A DNA stretch of 64,000 nucleotides. It comes from Lamellibrachia columna (Eukaryota; Annelida; Polychaeta; Sabellida; Siboglinidae). Under the pieces are notes generated by a model. That model did no database searches. It was not told where the DNA came from and worked only from the letters and a program-made list of their open reading frames with translations. The position numbers and the translations under genes are program-made. The stretch spans positions 36,709,022-36,773,021 of the forward strand of contig OY759261.1 in NCBI GenBank assembly GCA_963662155.1. The letters are read 5' to 3'. Numbering within the stretch: position 1 is the stretch's first letter; each line of letters starts with the position of its first letter. This document shows positions 24,324-35,281 of the stretch, piece by piece.

Positions 24324-25926
24324 TTGATTGCATGCTATGTTTTATTACCTTGTAAGTTAGAAATAAATGCAGATTGGGAGGCTCCAAATGGACAACAATT
24401 GTTACAAGATATTGGGAGGCTCCAAATGGACAACCAATTGTTACAAGAGATTGGGAGGCTCCAAATGGACAACCAGTTGTTACAAGAGATTGGGAGGCTC
24501 CAAATAGACAACCAAATGTTACAAGAGATTGGGAGGCTCCATATGGACAACCAATTATTACAAGAGATTGGGAGGCTCCAAATGGACAATCAATTGTTAC
24601 AAGAGATTGGGAGGCTCCAGATTGACAAACAGTTGTTACAATAGATTGGGAGGCTCCAAATGGACAACCAATTGTTACAAGAAATTGGGAGGCTCCAGAT
24701 GGATAACCAATTGTTACAAGAGATTGTGAGGCTCCAGATGGACAAACAGTTGTTACAAGAGATTGGGAGGCTCCAAATGGACAACCAATTGTTACAAGAG
24801 ATTGGGAGGCTCCAGAGGGACAACCAATTGTTACAAGAGATTGGGAGGCTCCAAATGGACAGTCAATTGTTACAAGAGATTGGGAGGCTCCAGATGGACA
24901 ACCAGTTGTTACAAGAGATTGGGAGGCTCCAAATTGACAACCAATTATTAAAGAAAGAAGTAAATAAAATAAAATTGGGGATAGACAGAGTGAAATGTAA
25001 CAGAGTGATGTGTGGTGAAAATATTCAGTTCTATACTGGGATACCTAATGAACAAATGTTTCATTGGGTTCTTGGTCAGGTATCAGTGTGTATTGACAGT
25101 GATAGTGTATAATGTATAACATTAGATAGTTCTACACTGGGATACCTAATGACCAAATGTTTAATTGGGTTCTGGATCAAGTATCATAGTATATTGATAA
25201 TGTAGAAGGCATATCAATAGCTATGTATTTATGGTACTAATGAAAATCAGATTGAATCTAAGACTGAAAGACTTGGCTGATATGTTCAGTATACATGTGA
25301 GGAGGGTTAGTGGCATTCTCAAAACCAACATTGGCACAAAGGTTGTATTTTATCGTGAAATGGCCTTCAAGATAAACTTGTGTGAGACGTTTGCCTACTA
25401 TGTTCTAGAGGACCTATCCCAGATGTATAGTTATCATAGATTGCACAGAAAATCTTCATTGATAAGCCATCAAACTTGTCTGCTAGAAGTGTAACATGGA
25501 GCAGTTACAAACGTCATGATACCGTGAAGATTCTTGTGGGAGTATCACCAGTTGGGTCCATTTCATTTATTTAGGGATTTTATGGAGGATAAGGGATCAA
25601 CTCAGTGGTCTGGCTTCCTCATCTTTCTGGAGCCAGGATATGTGTTGGGGGACCGAGGGTTCTTGATTGAGGAAGATGTTGCCCACTGCTGTGCAGAATT
25701 AACCATCCCTGCTTTCACTAAAGGCCACAAACAACTGTTAAAGAGAGAAATTGAAATATCAAGACAAATTTCATGTGTGTGGATACATGTGGAACGAGTA
25801 ATGCAGATATTCAAAGAATTTGCCATTCTCCGTGACATTTACCCATTCAGCCTAGTAAGGCATGTAGACAGTGTTGTACAAATATGTGCTTGTCTTATTA
25901 ATCTTCAACTGCCTCTTGTGAAGTAA
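24324..25926 (+). pseudogene. DDE_Tnp_4 transposase (PIF/Harbinger- or ISL2EU-type), decayed
   Basis: Transposase of the DDE_Tnp_4 family. The N-terminal coiled coil (24376-24950) is a run of 13-residue repeats (IGRLQMDNQLLQE type). It is followed by KKEVNKIKLGIDRVK and a FYTGIPNEQMFHWVL module (25021-25075) that precedes the catalytic core in this family. Next come a helix-turn-helix-like LMKIRLNLRLKDLADMFSIH (25234-25300), first Asp in IDCTE (25436-25450), KPSNLSARSVTWSSYKRHDT (about 25466-25526), second Asp in LGDRGFLIEEDVAH, then IPAFTKGHKQL and the Glu in WIHVERVMQIF, ending with INLQLPLVK at 25925. Breaks: TAG at 24645-24647 in the coiled coil, a stop at 25110, a ~100-bp duplication (25029-25110 and 25128-25210), an extra A near 25450 and another frameshift near 25585. 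All three catalytic acidic residues survive but in different frames. Any THAP-type finger would lie upstream and is not visible. Confidence 0.85.
24376..24950 (+). repeat. 39-bp minisatellite within transposase coiled coil, ~15 copies
   Basis: Units start at 24376 and 24414, then every 39 bp to 24921. Each has 13 codons and encodes a Leu/Ile-rich repeat (IGRLQ-x-DNQLLQE), so expansion preserved the reading frame; only the first copy is 38 bp. One copy carries caatag for caagag, giving an in-frame stop. Variation is mostly at two positions (aaatgg/agatgg and caattg/cagttg). Confidence 0.95.
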
Positions 25927-25934
25927 CTGTATGC

Positions 25935-26046
25935 AACTTAAGTATGTGACATGTATGATGACAACTTAAGTATGTGACATGTATGATGACAACTTAAGTA
26001 TGTGACATGTATGATGACAACTTAAGTATGTGACATGTATGATGAC
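25935..26046. repeat. 28-bp repeat, 4 identical copies
   Basis: Four perfect copies of aacttaagtatgtgacatgt plus atgatgac, 9 bp after the transposase stop codon. Probably within the element's 3' region. Confidence 0.95.
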
Positions 26047-26251
26047 ATCCAGTAATTGCTTCTCTATAGTTGAAAACAGCCATGTTGTGGGCACAAAAGA
26101 GACTTTCCCTTGTGGTGAAATATCATGAAATCTGTCGGGCTAAATGATGATGCTATGTTTGTCAAAACTGTGACTCTGCAGTACTAATTGTTTGATGATA
26201 AATATACATAATAAATGAACATAAGGAATAGTTTCTCCCATATGTGAATGT
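26047..26251. other. Spacer between arrays
   Basis: Anonymous AT-rich DNA, possibly still part of the transposase-bearing element. Confidence 0.3.
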
Positions 26252-28500
26252 AGTGTTTTATTTACAAGTGATGAGGTGGATAATAAGAGTACTGGGATAA
26301 CTAAACAATATTATAACATGTGTGAATGTACTGTTTTTATCTACAAGTGATGATGTGGACAATAAGAGTACTGGGATAACTAAACTATATTATAACATGT
26401 GTGAATGTACTAATTTTATATACAAGTGATGATGTGGACAATAAGAGTACTGGGATAACTAAACAATATTATAACATGTGTGAATGTACTGTTTTATCTA
26501 CAAGTGATGATGTGGACAATAAGAGTACTGGGATAACTAAACAATATTATAACATGTGTGAATGTACTGTTTTATCTACAAGTGATGATGTGGACAATAA
26601 GAGTACTGGGATAACTAAACAATATTATAACATGTGTGAATGTACTGTTTTTATCTACAAGTGATGATGTGGACAATAGGAGTACTGGGATAACTAAACA
26701 ATATTATAACTTGTGTGAATGTACTGTTTTATCTACAAGTGATGAGGTGGATAATAAGAGTACTGGGATAACTAAACAATATTATAACATGTGTGAATGT
26801 ACTGTTTTTATCTACAAGTGATGAGGTGGATAATAAGAGTACTGGGATAACTAAACAATATTATAACATGTGTGAATGTACTGTTTTTATCTACAAGTGA
26901 TGATGTGGACAATAGGAGTACTGGGATAACTAAACAATATTATAACTTGTGTGAATGTACTGTTTTATCTACAAGTGATGAGGTGGATAATAAGAGTACT
27001 GGGATAACTAAACAATATTATAACATGTGTGAATGTACTGTTTTTATCTACAAGTGATGAGGTGGATAATAAGAGTACTGGGATAACTAAACAATATTAT
27101 AACATGTGTGAATGTACTGTTTTTATCTACAAGTGATGAGGTGGATAATAAGAGTACTGGGATAACTAAACAATATTATAACATGTGTGAATGTACTGTT
27201 TTATCTACAAGTGATGAGGTAGATAATAAGAGTACTTGGATAACTAAACAATATTATAACATGTGTGAATGTACTGTTTTATCTACAAGTGATAAGGTGG
27301 ATAATAAGAGTACTGGGATAACTAAACAATATTATAACATGTGTGAATGTACTGTTTTATCTACAAGTGATGAGGTAGATAATAAGAGTACTGGGATAGC
27401 TAAACAATGTTATAACATGTGTGAATGTACTGTTTTATCTACAAGTGATGAGGTGGATAATAAGAGTACTGGGATAACTAAACAATATTATAACATGCGT
27501 GAATGTACTGTTTTACCTACAAATGATGAGGTAGATAATAAGAGTACTGGGATAACTAAACAATATTATAACATATGTGAATGTACTGTTTTATCTACAA
27601 GTGATGATGTGGATAATAAGAGTACTGGGATAACTAAACAATATTATAACATGTGTGAATGTATTGTTTTATCTAAAAGTGATGATGTGGATAATAAGAG
27701 TACTGGGATAACTAAACAATATTATAACATGTGTGAATATACTGTTTTATCTACAAGTGATGATGTGGATAATAAGAGTACTGGGATAACTAAACAATAT
27801 TATAACATGTGTGAATGTACTGTTTTATCTACAAGTGATGATGTGGATAATAAGAGTACTGGGATAACTAAACAATATTATAACATGTGTGAATGTACTG
27901 TTTTATCTACAAGTGATGATGTGGATAATAAGAGTACTGGGATAACTAAACAATATTATAACATGTGTGAATGTACTGTTTTATCTACAAGTGATGATGT
28001 GGATAATAAGAGTACTGGGATAACTAAACAATATTATAACATGTGTGAATGTACTGTTTTATCTACAAGTGATGATGTGGATAATAAGAGTACTGGGATA
28101 ACTAAACAATATTATAACATGTGTGAATGTACTGTTTTATCTACAAGTGATGATGTGGATAATAAGAGTACTGGGATAACTAAACAATATTATAACATGT
28201 GTGAATGTACTGTTTTATCTACAAATTATGATGTGGATAATAAGAGTACTGGGATAACTAAACAATATTATAACATGTGTGAATGTACTGTTTTATCTAC
28301 AAGTGATGATGTGGATAATAAGAGCACTGGGATAACTAAACAATATTATAACATGTGTGAATGTACTGTTTTATCTACAAGTGATGATGTGGATAATAAA
28401 AGTACTAGGATAAGTAAACAATATTATAACATTTGTGAATGTACTGTTTTATCTACAAGTGATGAGGTGCATAATAAGAGTACTGGGAACAAACTAAACA
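26252..28500. repeat. 78/79-bp minisatellite, ~28-29 copies, higher-order
   Basis: The unit carries ctgttttatctacaagtgat and ataagagtactgggataact. In the left half, 79-bp copies (ttttta instead of tttta) are interspersed; a 236-bp higher-order unit (one 78 plus two 79) recurs at 26636, 26872 and 27108. From about 27108 onward all copies are 78 bp, leaving a 469-codon plus-strand frame of 26-residue repeats (LSTSDDVDNKSTGITKQYYN...). Several variants in this half are single-copy nonsynonymous changes, so I see no sign of protein-level constraint. Confidence 0.96.
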
Positions 28501-28619
28501 ATATTACAAAATGGTAATTATTTTAGTTGTGTTGCAAATCACACTCAAAATTATCATGCAATATGAACATCCAGTTCATATATAACTTATACCTACGACT
28601 GCTGACATCCACAGTCACA
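28501..28619. other. Short spacer
   Basis: Anonymous sequence between the 78-bp array and the minus-strand LINE fragment. Confidence 0.3.
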
Positions 28620-29280
28620 CAGGACAGAACCTCATAGCTTCTTTGGGCTTCCTGGTCATGAGGTACAGCAAAAGCAAACCAGTTTGCATATTATAGTTAT
28701 GGAGATCCTGGGGGGAGGCAGCATTCCACACAGGACAAGGTGGTTGAATTTGCTCCTGTGTGGGGGGCCTCTGAAGAAGGTAATAACTTGGCAGATATAG
28801 TAAAGCATAGAGGTAAGTGGTCAGAAGAGACACAGTCATATTTAACTTCCATATCTGAGACTGATGAGTGACTATAGTTGGTGGTGAGCACGTGGTCGAG
28901 CCAACTCCTTGAGCCGTGCGCATCACTAACATAAGTAAAAGCATCAGAGAGGAGAAGCAATGTACGTGGCACTTGGAATAAGGTGACATTGAGATATGGA
29001 GTAAAAAGACTGGGCTTCTTCATATCCACATTAAAATCACCAATGATAAATATACTGGTTGATTCAAATGAATCGCTTTTGGCCTGGATTTTGCCTAAAG
29101 TGTCTTAATCGATAGTCAGCAGCATTGTCATCAGTGTGATAGGTAGGTAGACATTAAGAAGTAGAATAGTGGAATTAGAGCTGGTAATGTTTAGACCCAG
29201 GAGTCTCTTCTCATCAACATAAATCAACGGTCCAATAAAGGGGTCGAGTGAATGCCTCCATAAAAAAGTAGAGGACGTTC
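28620..29280 (-). pseudogene. LINE endonuclease (EEP) domain fragment, minus strand
   Basis: Apurinic/apyrimidinic-like endonuclease of a non-LTR retrotransposon, which would nick target DNA. Minus-strand frames from about 29270 read DPFIGPLIYVDEKRLLGLNI, LLNVYLP, IFIIGDFNVDMKKPSLFTPY, TYVSDAHGSRSWLDHVLTT and VKYDCVSSDHLPLCFTIS. These are the EEP core motifs, including GDFN and the catalytic SDH. A stop lies at about 29107 (ctta on plus) and downstream RT is absent. The fragment abuts a plus-strand RT fragment of another LINE at about 29287, head to head. The two overlapping frames (28615-28989 and 28697-29029) are partly shadows of each other. Confidence 0.8.
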
Positions 29281-29286
29281 ACTCAA

Positions 29287-29965
29287 ACAGATGCTGTGGA
29301 GGGTCTATATACACACTGGAAATGTAGAAGACTACACAAACTACAAAGAGGCACTTAACCTAGCTACAACTGAAAATAGTAAATCTAAAAGAACCTTTGA
29401 AAAAAAATTGGCAGGTAATATAAAAAATGACAGCAAGAGTTTCTATGCTTATGTAAGGAGTAAACAGAAAGTTCGAGATAAGGTCGGACCACTGGAAAAC
29501 AACAGTGAAAACATAATTTCAGACGGGTTCCAAATGACAGAGGTCCTGAATGAGTATTACAGCTCAGTTTTTACCACAGAAGATATCAGCTCACTTCCAG
29601 TTCCATTGACTAAATTTGAGGGCAATAAATCAGAACATTTAGGGCAGTTATTTGTAACTCCTGAAATGATAGCAAAGAAAATTAGTACACCACTTGCAAA
29701 ATTGTTTAACTTGTCACTAGAAGAAGGAATAGTTCCTTCAGAATGGAAAGAAGCAAACATTACACCGCTATTTAAGAAGGGATGGAGGAAGAAGCCAGAA
29801 AATTACAGACCAGTGAGTTTAACATCAGTTGTATGTAAATTACTCGAAACATTAATTAGAGACCACATGGTGGAATTCCTTGTAAAACATAAATTAATAA
29901 AAGCAAAGTCATGTCTAACCAATCTCTTATGTTTTTTGGAAGAAATTACTTTTTGGAAGAAATGT
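29287..29965 (+). pseudogene. CR1-like LINE fragment: linker and RT N-terminus
   Basis: Plus-strand frame with family landmarks in order: NYKEALNLATTENSKSKRTF, SFYAYVRSKQKVRDKVGPLE, VLNEYYSSVFTTEDISSLPV, FNLSLEEGIVPSEWKEANIT, PENYRPVSLTSVVCKLLETL and LTNLLCFLEEIT. It is a sister copy of the LINE at 62458-63200. Relative to that copy it lacks about 75 bp encoding the KKMKDNKSPGVDG...VFEQ segment (junction near 29683, reading IAKKISTPL) and a short GFRKxK-type stretch. After about 29965 it runs into unrelated sequence, so the catalytic Asp and FADD regions are lost. A 260-codon frame persists to 30073 but its last ~35 residues are not LINE-like. Confidence 0.85.
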
Positions 29966-30852
29966 TCCTGCACAACAAGTATATCAGAAGAGTTTAAAAT
30001 GTCAACCACATCAAAACCACTGTTCCGTAAGCTTCTGGAGTTAAAGGATGCAATACGGAGGGAAAATCTTTAAGTAGGCACTTCAACAAAATCATCTGAG
30101 CGGCTCGTGCAGCGTGTCCAAAAAATCGTGTAAGTTTAGCCGCGCCGATTCCCGGCACCCGAGGTCTCCTTTTGTTTTACATCCTGCATTGTCGGCTGTT
30201 TCCATTCTTTTCCGTGACTTACTGCGGCAGATTGGTTAAGTACCTTTACATGTTCGTCTGTTTTTGGTTAAAATTGCACCAAAATTAAGGTGAAATACAT
30301 TTATTAGAAGACATGGGTGTATTTCCATTTAAGTTTAGCAGATAATAGATCCACGGCACACCATCTAAAATTATCCGAACCTCTTTCAAAGATCATAATT
30401 AGATCGTGTTAAAAATATTTTCCTGCTATGCGAATGCGCAGGGGTATGTTTGAGCTCCGCTAGTTTGTGAAATTTTACCCGATTTTGATTCTTTTAGTTG
30501 GACAGCGAGAGATCGATTTAACCAAAATCATGACTTATTTACATTTATATAAATTGAATTTATTACAAAGCCAATACAATCTGTTTGGTATTTGTTTTGC
30601 AAAACCAATTTTATTAATGATTATTAGTAATGGTACATTTTTATAAATTATTATTTGTTTGTACTTTTTAATGTTGTATTATATCTATATTACTATAATA
30701 TCAAGTAGTATATTTACATAATGCATATTGCATGTATTCTTTTGTCTAAAATAAAAGATCAATTGATATTGATTAAACTTGTTGGGTCTGACTGTGGTAA
30801 GTTAGTAGAATAATTAAATTATTATGTAATTTTTCAATTGCAGTTTAAATTG
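29966..30852. other. AT-rich gene-free stretch
   Basis: From 30074 on no coding potential. Poly-A/T-rich with many TTATTA motifs; a short cgcgccgattcccggcaccc island lies at 30142. Confidence 0.45.
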
Positions 30853-31390
30853 ACATAAAAAAAGGTGTTGACCTGTTGCGTTTACACATTAATTAGCCAA
30901 TATTTACGTATTAATTACATCAATAGGGTTATGAAATGACTGTGTGATGTATTTTATTACCCTGTTTAATGAATTTGTAAACCCTGAATAAATTACACAA
31001 ATATCTTCATACTCATGGAAGTTATGGCCTTTTATCAAAAGGTGTCGGTCTGTTGAGTTTACGCATTAGTTAGCCAATATTGATTTATTAATTGCATCAA
31101 TTGAGTTACGGAATGAGTGTTACATGTATATTTATGACCCTGGTTAATGCATCTGCATAACCTGAACAAATTATACAAATATCTTTATAATCATGTAAGT
31201 TATGGACATGTGTCAGTCAGTTAACTTCACGCACTAATTAGCCAATATTGACTTATTAATTGCACTAACCGAGTTATTCTTAATGATACATGACTACATG
31301 GATTATGCATATTTATGACCCTACTTAATGTGCTTGCAACTCCTGAAAAAAGTATTAAAATATATACAAAAATAAAAAAAGTTATGCCAT
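30853..31390. repeat. Diverged ~175-bp tandem repeat, 3 copies
   Basis: Recurring phrases in order: aaggtgt-g-cctgttg, ttacacattaattagccaat, att-acatcaat-gagttat, tatttatgacccttt-taatg and acaaatatctt-ata-tcat. They recur at roughly 30862, 31040 and 31205. Divergence is high, so this is an old array. Confidence 0.75.
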
Positions 31391-31759
31391 TTTAATCATA
31401 CATTAATTGATTGAAAGAAAACACAAAAATTAGAGTATTTTCCTGTATACGAGATACACAAAATTTTTGAATTTTTTCCGTATTAAAATCGCAATATCTT
31501 TGGATCTAATAAAGATATATTAATAAAATAAGCAGTTTTTGGTTCCTTTACATTTCACATTTCATTTAAATCAATTGCTAATGTTCTATCATGATATCTA
31601 ATTTTTCTTTGAAGTGGGTTGAATCCGTTGGTGTGTGTTTCCTCTCCGCGCACTGACTATATAATTGTACTCTGGGGATATTGTCTTATTCCATTTTTTT
31701 ATATATTGCTATAACATTGTTATATTGTGTTAATGTATGTTGAGTTTGTATAATATAAT
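31391..31759. other. AT-rich spacer
   Basis: Nothing recognisable apart from long A/T runs. Confidence 0.4.
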
Positions 31760-31894
31760 TTGTTTGCACGCTTGTTTATTGATGTCTTTCTTCCCTACGA
31801 GCTTGTGCGCATGCCCGACCTACTTCGGTTTGTTGCCAAACAAAGCAACCCCTACCATTCTATATTTAGCACACGCGCGGCAACCCAGAATGCC

Positions 31895-32090
31895 CGCGCA
31901 ATAAACTCGCGGAAAGATGGCGGTCTTGGCGCCTTTTCCGCAGATTATTATCGGATTTATACTCACTCTGAAAACGATGTCCAGGGAAATTTGTATTATT
32001 CGGTCGTAGAATCTCACTCGGATACACAACTGAAAAGGTGGCTCCAGTGACAATGTCGCTGAATTCGATCAAAACTGAAAGAAACGTGAG
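31895..32090 (+). promoter_or_regulatory. Candidate promoter and first exon (speculative)
   Basis: A local GC-rich patch holds aaagatggcgg at 31914-31924, matching the AAGATGGCGGC element (YY1-type) often found at animal transcription starts. Downstream, ATG at 32052 opens MSLNSIKTERN and runs into AAC|GTGAGT at 32082-32090, a consensus-like 5' splice site. A longer frame, 31760-32050, overlaps it in a different phase. No downstream exon could be identified, so this may equally be a chance match. Confidence 0.22.
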
Positions 32091-32510
32091 TGTTTACCGT
32101 CTACATTTTGCACAGAAATCTGACCCAAACCAGTTCGATGCACATGGACCGGTGACGGTCTCTCTGACTGTCACTGTCACTGTGCATATGATATCATATG
32201 TCGGATGTTGCATTTTGGCAACATGAATTGAATTGGATTTATTCAACATAATCAATGTACATTTTCGATCAATTGTAAACATAGTTATAAGACTAACTAC
32301 CACTAAAGTGGTACAATGAATATATAATAAAGAACGACAATCAGAAACTGTTGAAGGGAAATGCAAGAAGTTGTAAACTTATAAATTGCATTCCCCAAAA
32401 GTAAACAATTGCACTGGTTCCATACATATAAGAAAAATTACTTAATTAAGCTAAGTCTTAACTACCCAAAAAGGTATGGTATTTGATACGAAAATAAAAT
32501 AATATACATA
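32091..32510. other. Gene-free stretch (intron-like or intergenic)
   Basis: AT-rich. A ctgtcactgtcactgtgc run at about 32168 is a short 6-bp tandem. No other feature. Confidence 0.4.
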
Positions 32511-32810
32511 ATTATATACTCTGTAGTACAAGCTAGATCAATTAACTCATTTAAAAACAAATTAGACAAATTCTGGTCTACCCAGGCAATAATATATGAC
32601 TATGAATCTCCTTTAACAATAACTAATGGAACCGGAAATTATGATATAAAAATATTTGATTCTGAAGATCTGATCATGGAGGAACCAACTGGATCCTGCA
32701 AGGTATATATAACATGTAATCATGAGCATGACATACACACTGAACGTTTAGGAGTGTCTTTCAGTATCAAGCTCAGTCAAGTCAGGTGTCAACGCCAGGG
32801 CCCAGGACAG
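32511..32810 (+). pseudogene. LINE ORF2 C-terminal fragment
   Basis: An open frame of about 100 codons without its own start reads SVVQARSINSFKNKLDKFW, then STQAIIYDYES. The INSFKNKLDKFW phrase is the characteristic C-terminal tail of CR1-like LINE ORF2 proteins. The stop is at about 32808. It probably represents a heavily 5'-truncated insertion of the LINE family seen at 61730-64000; that copy runs off the edge before this region, so the link cannot be confirmed here. Confidence 0.65.
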
Positions 32811-34462
32811 TAGTGCTTCTGTTGCTAAGCCACTGTCCACCTTTAGAGGCTTTACTTTAGGCTTTACAGTAGTACCTGCCTTCAACGGACCCTCCGTTGA
32901 GCCTATGGCGGGACACTTTCTCAATGTACGGCTTGTTCTACCATGTTAATGTCCCTCTGATGAGGGGACACCTGGTTAACATGGACAGCAGACAGGATAT
33001 TTTGGTTTTCTGTCCCTGCTAAGGCGGACAGTAATAATTATTTTCGTAATTTTTTTCGCGAAATATTTTATTTCCAAAATGGCAACGGACAAACAGCATG
33101 GTGTGTAGTGGGGAAAACAACGTTATATCGCAAATTCGGATATAAGGCTGTTGGTCGTGGACCCCGATTTTCTGCCGCAGGGGGAAATGCCAAATGGGCC
33201 TGCTTAAACCTACTTAGAATTGCTTTGACAATTCTCAAGAAACAGGTGAACAATGTCAACGACAATGAACGACTGTCAATAAGTTGTTTGGCGCTGTCGC
33301 CGACATCAATCGCTGATGTTGGCTTCGCTTAGGCGGTTTGAAATTGCAATCGAGATTCAGAAATACGCCTCGCATAAGAATCAACATTAATAAACTTAAA
33401 TGCAATTTAGTATGCCATACTAATATGACACTGGGGTGAATCTAAATGAAGCGAAACCAACATGCCAAATGCGCTACTGGTGCGCGAAAATACGAATTCG
33501 TCATCCGCATATGAAACAACGAATTAATCATGCCTGTTAGTAATAAACCGCCCTGACACTCGGTCAGGTGTGTGAAATAAAAGTAAGACAGGGTTGTGGG
33601 TGAACTTGTAGATCTGCATTGTTTTAATGTTATGCAATAACCACATCATGTGCGAATAATCACCATACATAGTAAAAATGTGGATATATACAGACAATCG
33701 CCACATAACAATGCAAACTCCCAATGCAAACTCCCTGATCTACAAGTAAGACTACCTACTAACTAACATCTACACAATACATTTATACAATAATTAACTA
33801 CAAACATAAGTAAAACAGTTAATAGGGATGGTGGGTGGGAGCTTAAAATTAACCGGTTAAAAACATAGTAACGCTGTCGATGGCCATCGACGAATTTATT
33901 AGAACGGCGGCTGCTGAAGCAAGAGGCCGATTTGCCGCCAAACACCCGTTTAAATACGACCGTGCCTACAGCTGATTGGATGCTGGCCCTGGCTTTGCAT
34001 GATTGGGCCGTGTCCTACGAAGTTAAGATTTGAATAACTGACTAATATAGTACATAGTAATGCAAAGGAAACTACCTTTCCACCACCCCTGATTAATACA
34101 TAATTAAAATATAATAATTCTCACATCGATGCTAAGTCATGCATCATAAATTTATGCTTCGTTCGAGATCAGTTGAAAATTGAGGTGAAATGATTATTAA
34201 TTCTGCCTATTGTCGTTTTCTATGTTTAATTAGCTTACATACTGCGTGTGTCAACTCATATACGTTTTCGGCTGCTCAAATCCAGGTTATTATTTTCGAT
34301 TCGTATGCCTATAATTCAATACACGTTGATGGTAGTTGACTCGTTTAATAAGCCCTCTAAACTGCATATTGCCGTATTGGCAGAGATGGGAACACCTAAC
34401 GCGCCTTATTTCAGCCCTCCACTCCAGCATGCCTGTCCCTTCGATGAGGGGACACCTGCCAT
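32811..34462. other. Gene-free stretch with palindromes and a dispersed repeat piece
   Basis: 32868-32899 contains in reverse complement the core of the 91-bp unit below (ccgttgaaggcaggtactac). tgtccct-tgatgaggggaca hairpins occur near 32952 and again at 34435, suggesting remnants of a shared element. A perfect 16-bp palindrome gtcgatggccatcgac lies at 33876-33891, next to ttaaccggttaa (about 33850). Short frames (33068-33332, 33763-33945) lack domains. Confidence 0.45.
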
Positions 34463-35281
34463 GTAGGGACACTTTTGCTTGGATACAGAAGTGTCCGTTG
34501 AAGGCAGGTACTGCTGTAGTTGTTTGTTGTTGTCTTGTACTCCTTACAGTCAGGTAGGGACACTTTTGCTTGGATACAGAAGTGTCCGTTGAAGGCAGGT
34601 ACTACTGTAGTTGTTTGTTGTTGTCTTGTACTCCTTACAGTCAGGTAGGGACACTTTTGCTTGGATACAGAAGTGTCCGTTGAAGGCAGGTACTACTGTA
34701 GTTGTTTGTTGTTGTCTTGTACTCCCTACAGTCAGGTAGGGACACTTTTGCTTGGATACAGAAGTGTCCGTTGAAGGCAGGTACTACTGTAGTTGTTTGT
34801 TGTAGTCTTGTACTCCTTACAGTCAGGTAGGGACACTTTTGCTTGGATACAGAAGTGTCCGTTGAAGGCAGGTACTACTGTAGTTGTTTGTTGTTGTCTT
34901 GTACTCCTTACAGTCAGGTAGGGACACTTTTGCTTGGATACAGAAGTGTCCGTTGAAGGCAGGTACTACTGTAGTTGTTTGTTGTAGTCTTGTACTCCTT
35001 ACAGTCAGGTAGGGACACTTTTGCTTGGATACAGAAGTGTCCGTTGAAGGCAGGTACTACTGTAGTTGTTTGTTGTTGTCTTGTACTCCTTACAGTCAGG
35101 TAGGGACACTTTTGCTTGGATACAGAAGTGTCCGTTGAAGGCAGGTACTACTGTAGTTGTTTGTTGTTGTCTTGTACTCCTTACAGTCAGGTAGGGACAC
35201 TTTTGCTTGGATACAGAAGTGTCCGTTGAAGGCAGGTACTACTGTAGTTGTTTGTTGTTGTCTTGTACTCCCTACAGTCAG
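34463..35281. repeat. 91-bp minisatellite with internal hairpin, 9 copies
   Basis: 819 bp equals 9 x 91. Copies differ at only a few positions (gttgtc/gtagtc, ccttac/ccctac, ctgctg/ctactg). Each unit holds an inverted repeat ggacactt ... aagtgtcc separated by 14 bases. Confidence 0.96.

Noticed and set aside
26401..28517. 469-codon frame encoding 26-residue repeats as a secreted or structural protein
   Set aside because: No signal peptide, the array continues out of frame to the left through 79-bp units, and variants include many nonsynonymous single-copy changes.
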